A DNA stretch of 64,000 nucleotides from Marinobacter sp. LV10R510-11A. GTDB taxonomy: Bacteria; Pseudomonadota; Gammaproteobacteria; Pseudomonadales; Oleiphilaceae. Below the pieces are notes generated by a model, which was given only the letters and a program-made list of their open reading frames with translations, was not told the DNA's origin and did not search any database. Below are positions 1-8,223 of the stretch, piece by piece; the stretch's first letter is position 1, and each line of letters starts with the position of its first letter. Location of the stretch: assembly GCF_900215155.1 (NCBI RefSeq), contig NZ_LT907980.1, forward strand, positions 2,108,001 through 2,172,000, given 5' to 3'. Position numbers and translations under genes: made by a program.

Positions 1-2484
1 CATGGAGTGCGCAAACACAGGCTCATCCTCCAGCAACTCATTTTGTTCCTTAAGCTCCAAAAGGCGCTGAACGCAACCCTCAAGTCGCTCACCCAAGCTG
101 GTGCCTAAAGCTCTGAGCTTATCATCGTCCAACAAGGTCTTTTCGTAATAACCGGCAATGCGCAAATCTGCTTTGGCCAGCACCATTTCAAGCATGTCTA
201 TGTAGGTGCGAAAGAACGGCCACCCTTGCATCATCTCACGCAAAACAGGCAACCGCCCCTCTTTAGCCGCATCTTCCAACGCCACATCACTGCCTAGCCA
301 GCTGGGCAACATCAGCCGCATTTGGGTCCAGGCGAAAATCCAGGGAATAGCCCGCAAACTCTCCACACCACCACTGGCTTTACGCCGCGCAGGCCGGCTT
401 CCCAACGCCAGTTTCCCCAGCGCCTGCTCCGGGGTCACCTGGCGGAAATAGGGTACAAAATCGGGGTTTTCCCGAACCACTTCCCGGTAAGCCTTGAGCG
501 AACGCTCCGTCAACCAGTCCATGGTGTCACGCCAGCTATCTTCCGGCTCAGGCGGTGGCGCCAGAGTCGCTTCAATCACCGCCGAGGTGTATAGCGTCAA
601 GCTTTGCACCGCAAGCTGGGGCAACCCAAATTTAAATCGGATCATTTCGCCCTGCTCGGTAATGCGGAAACTACCATTCACCGAGCCAGGAGGCTGGGAC
701 AAAATCGCACGATTCGCCGGACCTCCGCCACGGCCAACGGTGCCGCCGCGGCCGTGAAACAGGGTCAGGTGCACGCCGAACCGGGTCGCTACCTGAGTGA
801 GCTTTTCCTGCGCCTGGTACTGCGCCCATGCTGCCATAAGCTGGCCGGCATCCTTCGATGAATCCGAGTAGCCAATCATGACTTCCTGCCGCCCCTGGCA
901 ATAGTCCCGATACCAGTCCACCTCATACAGCGCCGCCATACTCTCGGGCGCACCACGCAGGTCGTCCAGGGTTTCAAACAACGGAACCACGCGCATGGGG
1001 AATTTCATGCCCGACTCGCGCAGCAGCAAGATAACGCTGAGCACATCGGAGGGTTTGCTAGCCATTGAGATAACGTAAGAACCCAAGGCTTCCGGTATTT
1101 GCTTCGCAACCACCTCACACGTGTCCAACACCTCGCGCACCGGAGCGGACGGCTCCCAGTTCCGGGGAACCAGCGGCCGACGTCCCTGAAGTTCGCGCAC
1201 CAAAAATGCCTGGCGCTCTTTTTCAGACCAGGACAGATAATCACCTAGGCCAAGGTACTCCACCATCTCGGCAACGGCCTCGGCGTGACGGGTCGCCTCC
1301 TGGCGGATGTCCAAGCGAATAAGTGGGAGGCCAAAAGTATGGGCGCGGCGAATGGTATCTAGCAGTGCGCCTTTGGCAATGTGCTCAAGCCCGCACTCAA
1401 CCATTGAGCGATAACAGAGCTCAAGTGGAGCCGTCAGATCTTCATTTTCAAAGAGGATACCACTGGTATCAGCCGGCTCACCATTGACGCAGGCCTCAGC
1501 CCACTCCCGCGTTTTGATGAGTCGATCCCGCAGCTCCGCCAATACATACCGGTATGGCTCCCGGGAATCACCTGCAAGTCCGCGCAGCTCATCACTTGCC
1601 TGCCACATGGAAAGTTCCGCCCTCAGCGACTGGATATCGCGCAAGAACAGATCCGCAGCCATCCACCTGCCAAGCAAGAAAACCTTCTGGGTCACTTGAT
1701 GGGTGACGTTCGGGTTGCCGTCACGGTCGCCCCCCATCCACGAAGCAATGCGCACCGGTGATGCCTGTAAAGACAGCCCTTTCCCAGTCGCTGCCTGAAG
1801 CGAGGTATCAAGGTTATCAACAAACCGCGGCAGGGCCTGCCAAAGGCTGTTTTCGATAACCGCAAACCCCCACTTGGCTTCGTCAACTGCCGTGGGGCGC
1901 TCATGGCGAATCTCATCCGTGTGCCACGCTTCTGCCACAAGCCGGGACAGGCGTTCTATAATCACTTCTCTCTCTGCCGGCAACAGGTCGTCGTGATCCA
2001 AGCTGGCCAGGCACTCCGACATTTCATCGTATTTCATGATCAACGTGCGGCGCGCTACTTCCGTCGGGTGCGCTGTCAGCACAAACTCCACGCGCATATC
2101 TGCCACACACTGGTGCAGCGCCTCGGCGCTGACGCCGCTGCTTTTCAGGCGTTCAAATACGCCGTCAAGCGGCTCAACCATAAGGTCAGAAGGGTGGCCT
2201 CGCTTGCGGCGAATACCATGATATTGCTCAGCCAGGTTCGCAAGATTAAGGAACTGGTTAAACGCTCGGGTGACCGGCAACAGCTCATCATCGCGCAGTT
2301 TGCCCAGAAGGTTGACCAGGCGCTGGCCAGAGCCGCTTTCCTGCCGGCGGTCAGATTTGGCGGCAGCCCGAATTTCCTCAATAAGCTCAAAACAGTCTTG
2401 ACCAGGGTGGCGCTGAATGCTTTGGCCAAGAAGTTCGCCCAGCATGCGGACATTTTCACGGAGATCGGGGTGTAGCTCGGTCAC
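1..2484 (-). CDS. ppc: phosphoenolpyruvate carboxylase, 3' end cut by window edge
   Basis: This enzyme carboxylates phosphoenolpyruvate to oxaloacetate to refill the TCA cycle. The reading frame is open from a GTG at 2484 to the window edge, giving 828 residues beginning MTELHPDLRENV. Family lengths near 880 suggest about 50 C-terminal residues are missing. The N-terminal active-site motif VLTAHPTEV and the later glycine-rich loop FHGRGGTVGRGGGP, both hallmarks of PEP carboxylase, are intact. It lies 95 bp downstream of mazG on the same strand, so it may be last in the cysM-rlmD-relA-mazG run or have its own promoter in that gap. The GTG start is chosen because no in-frame ATG lies upstream and the next Met (residue 14) would remove conserved N-terminal sequence. 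Confidence 0.95.
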   Translation of the reverse strand, partial: MTELHPDLRENVRMLGELLGQSIQRHPGQDCFELIEEIRAAAKSDRRQESGSGQRLVNLLGKLRDDELLPVTRAFNQFLNLANLAEQYHGIRRKRGHPSDLMVEPLDGVFERLKSSGVSAEALHQCVADMRVEFVLTAHPTEVARRTLIMKYDEMSECLASLDHDDLLPAEREVIIERLSRLVAEAWHTDEIRHERPTAVDEAKWGFAVIENSLWQALPRFVDNLDTSLQAATGKGLSLQASPVRIASWMGGDRDGNPNVTHQVTQKVFLLGRWMAADLFLRDIQSLRAELSMWQASDELRGLAGDSREPYRYVLAELRDRLIKTREWAEACVNGEPADTSGILFENEDLTAPLELCYRSMVECGLEHIAKGALLDTIRRAHTFGLPLIRLDIRQEATRHAEAVAEMVEYLGLGDYLSWSEKERQAFLVRELQGRRPLVPRNWEPSAPVREVLDTCEVVAKQIPEALGSYVISMASKPSDVLSVILLLRESGMKFPMRVVPLFETLDDLRGAPESMAALYEVDWYRDYCQGRQEVMIGYSDSSKDAGQLMAAWAQYQAQEKLTQVATRFGVHLTLFHGRGGTVGRGGGPANRAILSQPPGSVNGSFRITEQGEMIRFKFGLPQLAVQSLTLYTSAVIEATLAPPPEPEDSWRDTMDWLTERSLKAYREVVRENPDFVPYFRQVTPEQALGKLALGSRPARRKASGGVESLRAIPWIFAWTQMRLMLPSWLGSDVALEDAAKEGRLPVLREMMQGWPFFRTYIDMLEMVLAKADLRIAGYYEKTLLDDDKLRALGTSLGERLEGCVQRLLELKEQNELLEDEPVFAHSM

Positions 2485-2579
2485 ATTGGCGCCCTTATGA
2501 ATTGACGGAGGCAAAGTAAACTCACGATACTAAGGAATTACTGGAAAAGTCTATTGGCGTTTGAGGGGATGGCGATCTA

Positions 2580-3434
2580 TTAGCGCTTCTTTTCCACACC
2601 CTTAACGGATTGCCAGATCTCATCGAGGGTTTCGAGCGTTTCCGCATCAAAGGATCGGCCATCGCGCTCCAAAACCTGCTCAATGGCCCGAAAGCGCGCC
2701 TCAAACTTGTGGTTGGTGCGCCCAACCGCCTGTTCTGGGTTTACCTTCATGAAGCGCGCTAGGTTCACGCACACGAACAACAAATCACCCAGTTCGTCCT
2801 CAACGGCGTCGTGATCACCCTGCCCAGATTCAGCTGCCTGCCAGGCCTCCTTCAACTCGTCGATTTCTTCATGGAGTTTGTCGAATACCGGGCCAACATC
2901 GGGCCAATCAAACCCATGCCGTGAAGCTCGTTTCTGTAATTTTTCCGCCCGCACCATCCCGGGCAGGGCGCGGGCGATGCCATCAAGACGGCTTGTAGGT
3001 GCTGCAGCTGGTGAATCTTCCGCTTGCTTCTGAGCCCGCTCCTCAGCTTTGATGCGCTCCCAGCTCTCTTTGATCCAGGCTTCATCTGGTCGGTTGTCCG
3101 GATCGATACGGCTTTCCAGCGTACCCTCCGGAAACACATGGGGGTGTCGGCGCACAAGCTTGCGCACCAGATTATCCGCCACGGCATCAAAACTGAAACG
3201 GCCTTCTTCCTCACCTATCTGAGAGTAAAAAATCACCTGAAAAAGCAGGTCGCCAAGTTCATCCTTCAGATTCCCATAATCCTCCCGCTCAATGGCATCC
3301 GCCACTTCGTGGGCCTCTTCCAGGGTATGCGGAACAATGCTTCGGTACGTCTGTTTGGTATCCCAGGGACAACCGGTCTCTGGGTCTCGCAGCCGTGTCA
3401 TCAGTACTTTCAGATCGTCAATGGAATAGTTCAT
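2580..3434 (-). CDS. mazG: nucleoside triphosphate pyrophosphohydrolase MazG
   Basis: MazG hydrolyses (d)NTPs to NMP and pyrophosphate, and in E. coli it lowers ppGpp effects during starvation. The 284-residue protein has the two tandem MazG domains typical of the family. The first (about 18-120) carries the metal-binding pattern EEAHEVADAIE followed by KDELGDLLFQV. The second (about 180-265) repeats it as HEEIDELKEAW and EDELGDLLFVCVN. Its ATG overlaps the stop of relA by 4 nt (ATGA), so translation is probably coupled to relA. That pairing is common in Gammaproteobacteria and fits a role in nucleotide stress. Confidence 0.96.
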   Translation of the reverse strand: MNYSIDDLKVLMTRLRDPETGCPWDTKQTYRSIVPHTLEEAHEVADAIEREDYGNLKDELGDLLFQVIFYSQIGEEEGRFSFDAVADNLVRKLVRRHPHVFPEGTLESRIDPDNRPDEAWIKESWERIKAEERAQKQAEDSPAAAPTSRLDGIARALPGMVRAEKLQKRASRHGFDWPDVGPVFDKLHEEIDELKEAWQAAESGQGDHDAVEDELGDLLFVCVNLARFMKVNPEQAVGRTNHKFEARFRAIEQVLERDGRSFDAETLETLDEIWQSVKGVEKKR

Positions 3435-5671
3435 GAGCGCTTGCGCCTGACGTCGATAATATTAGGAAGGTTGCGGATCTGGGCCAGCAACCGCGCCAAC
3501 TGCTCCAAGCTGGAAATCTCCACCTTAACGATCATGGTTGCGGTATTGTCATCACGGTTTGTGACTGTATTGAGGGACAGAACATCACTCTTTGATAACG
3601 ACAAAACCTGTGTGATATCCCGCAGTAGGCCGGATCTGTCGTAGGCCTCAACTTCGATGTCCACTGGGTAAACAGCAACCTGCTGGCCACCCCAACTCAC
3701 CTCAATAATCCGGTTGGGCTCAACCTCCTGCAGATTGAGAAACGTAAGACAGTCCTGACGGTGAACGGTTACGCCCCGCCCGATCGTGATATACCCGCCA
3801 ATGGCATCACCTGGCAATGGCTTGCAGCACTTGGCTACCTGGGTCTTCAGCTTACCCACGCCTACAATCTGGATATCCGATTCTGTATCGTAAGGCTTGC
3901 GTCGCTGAGCCGTTAGTTTCAGGTCAAGCTGTTCGGATTTTGGTTCCAGCATCTGCTGGGCTACGTTGGCAACATGTGCAGGGCGAAGGTCACCCGCGCC
4001 AATAGCGGCAAACATATCCTCGGCGCTGTGATAATTCACTTTTACCGCCAGCTCACCCAAGCCTACATCGTGCAACGACAGGCGCCGGAACTCATCTTCA
4101 ATGATCGCGCGGCCATCCGTTACGTTACGCTCGCGATTCTGCTGTTTAAACCAGTGAGTTACCTTAGCCCGCGCCCGAGACGTATGAATGTAGCCAAGAT
4201 TGGGGTTCAGCCAATCCCTGCTAGGAGCGGGATTATTTTTTGAGGTAAGAATGAACACCTGTTCCCCGGTCTTCAACGGGTAGGTTAGAGGAACAATTCG
4301 GCTGTTCACCCGCGCACCACGGCAAGCGTGGCCGATCTCGGTGTGAACCCGATAGGCGAAATCAACCGGTGTAGCCCCTTGGGCCAAATCAACAACGTGC
4401 CCTTCAGGGGTGAAAACATAGACCCGATCCGAGACGATATCGAATTTTAGGTGATCCGCCAGCCCAGAAAGATCGCCCAGCTCCTCCTGCCATTCCAGCA
4501 CCTGCCGCAGCCAGTTGATCTTGGCATCGTAACCCGACGATTTGTTGCTCTTGTCGGTACCCTTGTATAGCCAGTGGGCGCACACGCCCAACTCTGCATC
4601 TTCGTGCATACTGTGAGTGCGGATCTGAACTTCCATGACCTTACCGTCCGGCCCGATTACGGCTGTATGCAGGGACTGATAACCGTTCTCTTTGGGGTTG
4701 GCAACGTAATCGTCAAACTCGTTGGGAATGTGACGCCAAAGCGTGTGCACAATCCCCAGGGCGGCGTAACAATCCCGCACTTCGGGTACCAGAACGCGCA
4801 CCGCCCTTATGTCATATACCTGGGAAAAATCTATACCTTTTATGCGCATCTTCCGCCAGATGCTATAGATATGCTTGGCGCGGCCAGAAAGCTCGGCTTC
4901 AATACCCGAGGCCTTCAGTTCCCCCTGCAAGGTCGCTGTCACACGGCGAATATAGCCTTCCCGATCGAGGCGTTTTTCGTCTAGGAGCTTGGCGATTTTC
5001 TTGTACGCCGTCTCGTGCAGATAGCGGAACGAGAGGTCTTCCAGTTCCCATTTGATATGCCCAATACCCAGCCGATGGGCCAGCGGCGCGTATATATCGA
5101 ACACTTCCCGGGCGACCCGCATGCGCTTTTCTTCCGGCGCGTTTTTAACTCCACGGATAGCGCAGGTGCGCTCAGCAAGCTTTATCAGGGCTACCCGGAC
5201 ATCATCAACCATCGAAACCAGCATTTTGCGGACGTTGTCCAGCTGGCCTTCGCTCTGCCCGAGCACATGGCCTTTAAGCGGGTGGTGTATAGAGGAAATA
5301 GCCGCCATACGCTGCACGCCGTTTATCAGCCCGGCTATCTCGTCACCGAATTCCTTGCGGATGATTTCAAGTGCAACCCGCTCCTCCCGTACAGCGCGGT
5401 AGAGAATCGCGGCAACAAGACTGGCCTGATCCAGGCGCAGCTCAGCCAGCACCTGAGCCATCTCAATGCCAATGCGAAAACTGCTGGAACCAGACGCCCA
5501 CAAACGGTCTTCACGGAAGGCCTGCAAATCGATCTCAGCAGATTTCTCACAGGCCCGGCGAAACTGCTCCACGTCATCCAAGTGGGTCTGCGAGGCAATC
5601 TGCTGTACCCAGCCCTCGATGTCGATCTGGCCGTCGCTATTCACTGCGTAATCTTCGCGAACTTTTACCAT
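3431..5671 (-). CDS. relA: GTP pyrophosphokinase RelA, (p)ppGpp synthetase
   Basis: RelA makes (p)ppGpp on ribosomes stalled with uncharged tRNA. The 746-residue protein shows the expected order: a pseudo-hydrolase domain (about 30-190), the synthetase domain (about 230-370, with GRAKHIYSIWRKM and ANPKENGYQSLHTAV), a TGS domain beginning DRVYVFTPEGHVVDLA, a zinc-finger region with TQVAKCCKPLPGD, and a C-terminal ACT domain. In the hydrolase region the HD metal site is replaced by AAILYRAVREERV (88-99). This marks a synthetase-only RelA rather than bifunctional SpoT. It sits between rlmD and mazG, the usual Pseudomonas-type order. The ATG start at 5671 has only a distant AGGA upstream. Confidence 0.97.
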   Translation of the reverse strand: MVKVREDYAVNSDGQIDIEGWVQQIASQTHLDDVEQFRRACEKSAEIDLQAFREDRLWASGSSSFRIGIEMAQVLAELRLDQASLVAAILYRAVREERVALEIIRKEFGDEIAGLINGVQRMAAISSIHHPLKGHVLGQSEGQLDNVRKMLVSMVDDVRVALIKLAERTCAIRGVKNAPEEKRMRVAREVFDIYAPLAHRLGIGHIKWELEDLSFRYLHETAYKKIAKLLDEKRLDREGYIRRVTATLQGELKASGIEAELSGRAKHIYSIWRKMRIKGIDFSQVYDIRAVRVLVPEVRDCYAALGIVHTLWRHIPNEFDDYVANPKENGYQSLHTAVIGPDGKVMEVQIRTHSMHEDAELGVCAHWLYKGTDKSNKSSGYDAKINWLRQVLEWQEELGDLSGLADHLKFDIVSDRVYVFTPEGHVVDLAQGATPVDFAYRVHTEIGHACRGARVNSRIVPLTYPLKTGEQVFILTSKNNPAPSRDWLNPNLGYIHTSRARAKVTHWFKQQNRERNVTDGRAIIEDEFRRLSLHDVGLGELAVKVNYHSAEDMFAAIGAGDLRPAHVANVAQQMLEPKSEQLDLKLTAQRRKPYDTESDIQIVGVGKLKTQVAKCCKPLPGDAIGGYITIGRGVTVHRQDCLTFLNLQEVEPNRIIEVSWGGQQVAVYPVDIEVEAYDRSGLLRDITQVLSLSKSDVLSLNTVTNRDDNTATMIVKVEISSLEQLARLLAQIRNLPNIIDVRRKRS

Positions 5672-5729
5672 ATTTATTTTGTTATTCCTGGTGGTTCACA
5701 CAGCAATCCCTTGCTGAGCACAACAACAT

Positions 5730-7079
5730 TCAGTGTGAGTCGCGCTCAAACAGCGCAATAGACTCCACATGCGTGGTGTGGGGGAACATATCCATCACAC
5801 CAGCACGCACCAAGCGGTAGCCATTTCGGGCCATCGCCCCTGCATCCCGGGCCAGAGTGGCGGGGTTGCAGGAGACATACACGATACGCTCGGCATTAAA
5901 TGCAGTCAGGTATTTGCAGATCTCCTCCGCACCGGAGCGCGGCGGGTCGATAAGAATTTTATCAAAGCCCTCTTTCGCCCAACTCTGGCCAGTAAAATCA
6001 CCGTGTAGATCCGCCCCATGAAATGCCACATTCTCAAGCCCGTTCAGTTCCGCATTCTCGCGGCCCCGGACGACCATGGCATCATCGCCTTCCACGCCAA
6101 TGACCTGACCACCCTTGCGTGCAAGCGGCAGCGTAAAGTTGCCCAGCCCGCAAAACAGATCCAGAACTCGCTCATCCGGCTGCACATCCAGCCATTCCAC
6201 GGCCCTGTCTATCATGACCTTGTTAATCTCTGCATTAACCTGAGTAAAGTCCATGGGGTGAAAATTCATGGTCAGATCAAACGCATCAAGCCGGTAACTG
6301 AGGCGCTCATCATCCCGGCCCGCAGATTCCGGCCAGATGCGGTGCACGGTATCCGGGCCCTTGGGTTGCAAATATATGTGCAGATCGTGGGCCTGACCAA
6401 AAGCAATCAGCTTTTCCCGATCGCCACTGCTCAGATCATCCATGTTGCGGAAAACCATCGCTGCGGTATCGTCACCGCAGGCAACTTCCACTTGAGGAAT
6501 GCGGGCATAGGCATCCATGCCGTGCAGCAATTCGCGCAACGGAAGAATGCGCTCGCCAATGCGTGGGTCCAGCACCACACAACGGTCAATATCCGTGAGG
6601 AAGCTGTTTCGTTTCTCCCGGAACCCTACCAACACGGAGTCCCGTGCCCCAACGTGACGCACACCCATGCGCGCCTTGCGGCGGTAACCCAGGGTGCTTT
6701 CTGAGCGCAGCGGCGCAATCCACTCTTCAGGTTCTATACCGCCGAAATGGGCTAACTGTTCACGCAACGTATTTTCTTTGAACTCTATCTGCGCATCACT
6801 GCTCATGTGCTGAAGGCTACAGCCACCGCAAAGGTCTGCAAACTCGCATGGAGGCGTCTGGCGATCAGGCGCGGCCTCCAAAACCTCAAGCGTGCGCAGC
6901 TCATCAAATTTGCTTCGGGTGGAGACCACTTTGGCCATTACTTTTTCGCCCGGTAACGCGCCATCCACAAACAGGATTTTGCCGTCCTGACGAGCGATAC
7001 CACGGCCGTCATGACTAAGCTTTTCCACGTCACAGTGCACGGGCTCCGTAGGAAGTACCTTCCTGCGTCGTCTGCTCAT
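5730..7079 (-). CDS. rlmD: 23S rRNA (uracil-1939-C5)-methyltransferase RlmD
   Basis: RlmD (RumA) is an S-adenosylmethionine-dependent methyltransferase that makes m5U1939 in 23S rRNA. The 449-residue protein begins with a TRAM RNA-binding domain (about 8-70). It then has the cysteine cluster [15 protein letters not shown] that binds a 4Fe-4S cluster. The C-terminal half is a Rossmann-type methyltransferase with the SAM motif [16 protein letters not shown], the motif [12 protein letters not shown] and the catalytic cysteine in [12 protein letters not shown]. It lies 58 bp upstream of relA and 26 bp downstream of cysM, so these genes are probably co-transcribed. Confidence 0.96.
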   Translation of the reverse strand: MSRRRRKVLPTEPVHCDVEKLSHDGRGIARQDGKILFVDGALPGEKVMAKVVSTRSKFDELRTLEVLEAAPDRQTPPCEFADLCGGCSLQHMSSDAQIEFKENTLREQLAHFGGIEPEEWIAPLRSESTLGYRRKARMGVRHVGARDSVLVGFREKRNSFLTDIDRCVVLDPRIGERILPLRELLHGMDAYARIPQVEVACGDDTAAMVFRNMDDLSSGDREKLIAFGQAHDLHIYLQPKGPDTVHRIWPESAGRDDERLSYRLDAFDLTMNFHPMDFTQVNAEINKVMIDRAVEWLDVQPDERVLDLFCGLGNFTLPLARKGGQVIGVEGDDAMVVRGRENAELNGLENVAFHGADLHGDFTGQSWAKEGFDKILIDPPRSGAEEICKYLTAFNAERIVYVSCNPATLARDAGAMARNGYRLVRAGVMDMFPHTTHVESIALFERDSH

Positions 7080-7105
7080 AGCTTGCTCTCTTGCTGTCGT
7101 CAGGT

Positions 7106-7999
7106 TTAGGCGCCGGGGAATACACCGGTCGATAAATAGCGGTCGCCGCGATCACAAATAATGGCCACAATAACGGCGTTTTCAACCTGATTGGACAGCT
7201 GAAGCGCGGCTGCAATGGAGCCGCCAGATGATACGCCGCAGAACAAACCTTCCCTTTCTGCCAGAGCACGCATAGTGACTTCTGCTTCTTGCTGACCAAT
7301 GTCGACCACCTGATCCACACGCGCCGCATCGTATATGCTGGGAAGGTAAGCTTCCGGCCAGCGGCGAATGCCGGGAATGGAGGCGCCTTCTTTCGGCTGC
7401 AGACCAATGATGCTGATATCGGGATTGCGCTCCTTGAGATACCGGGAAACGCCCATGATGGTGCCGGTGGTCCCCATGGAACTGACAAAATGGGTTACCC
7501 GTCCCTCGGTTTGCTGCCAGATTTCAGGGCCAGTGGTGCGATAGTGCGAAAGCGGGTTGTCCTGGTTGCTGAACTGATCAAGCACCGTACCCTTGCCTTG
7601 CGCATCCATCTTCAGAGCCATATCTCGGGCGACTTCCATGCCCTCTTCGCTGCTCACCGTAATAATTTCTGCACCATAGGCTCTCATGGATGCGCGGCGC
7701 TCTTCGCTCATGTTTGCTGGCATAATGAGAACCATGCGGTAACCTTTAATAGCTGCAGCCATGGCCAAAGCGATACCGGTATTGCCACTGGTTGCCTCAA
7801 TCAGCGTATCGCCAGGCTTGATTTCACCGCGGAGCTCGGCTTCTTGAATCATCCCCATGGCGGGCCGATCTTTAACGGAGCCTGCGGGATTATTGCCCTC
7901 CAGCTTTGCCAAAATCACATTACTGGTATCGCCAGGAAGGCGCTGTAACCGAACCAGAGGCGTATGCCCGACATAATCTTCGATTGTGCGAAAATGCAT
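7106..7999 (-). CDS. cysM: cysteine synthase B (O-acetylserine sulfhydrylase)
   Basis: This is a PLP enzyme that makes cysteine from O-acetylserine and sulfide; the CysM form also accepts thiosulfate. With the ATG at 7999 ([16 protein letters not shown]) the protein has 297 residues, close to the E. coli length of 303. An in-frame extension to 8062 is possible but has no family support. The PLP lysine lies in [12 protein letters not shown] and the phosphate-binding loop in [11 protein letters not shown]. It is divergent from the gacS/barA-type gene and is the first gene of the cysM-rlmD-relA-mazG run. Confidence 0.95.
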   Translation of the reverse strand: MHFRTIEDYVGHTPLVRLQRLPGDTSNVILAKLEGNNPAGSVKDRPAMGMIQEAELRGEIKPGDTLIEATSGNTGIALAMAAAIKGYRMVLIMPANMSEERRASMRAYGAEIITVSSEEGMEVARDMALKMDAQGKGTVLDQFSNQDNPLSHYRTTGPEIWQQTEGRVTHFVSSMGTTGTIMGVSRYLKERNPDISIIGLQPKEGASIPGIRRWPEAYLPSIYDAARVDQVVDIGQQEAEVTMRALAEREGLFCGVSSGGSIAAALQLSNQVENAVIVAIICDRGDRYLSTGVFPGA

Positions 8000-8032
8000 A
8001 TGAGAACCCTGTGGTACACTTTTGGTGTTGGC

Positions 8033-8062
8033 ATGATACGCCTTATGGCCCCAGTCGCCCAA
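8033..8062 (-). promoter_or_regulatory. candidate sigma-70 promoter of cysM
   Basis: On the minus strand TTGGGC (8062-8057) and TATCAT (8038-8033) are separated by 18 bp, about 30 bp upstream of the cysM ATG. The -10 box matches five of six consensus positions and the -35 three or four. This is the best match I found in the 224-bp space shared with the divergent kinase gene. Confidence 0.35.
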
Positions 8063-8223
8063 TACGGCTTCTGGCTATAACCATGACTGAAGGCTATATA
8101 AATAGTGTACTTCTCGGCTCGGCCGGCACTGATACCAAGGTTATCTACGCCCGGAAAGCCTACTATTACAAGGACGTAACCCGTATCAACAAGCGGCGTT
8201 AAGTTATATTTCGGGAATCTCAT

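Noticed and set aside
8083..8202. 39-residue frame MTEGYINSVLLGSAGTDTK in the cysM/kinase gap
   Set aside because: It has no ribosome-binding site, no recognisable family and lies in a space that must hold two promoters.
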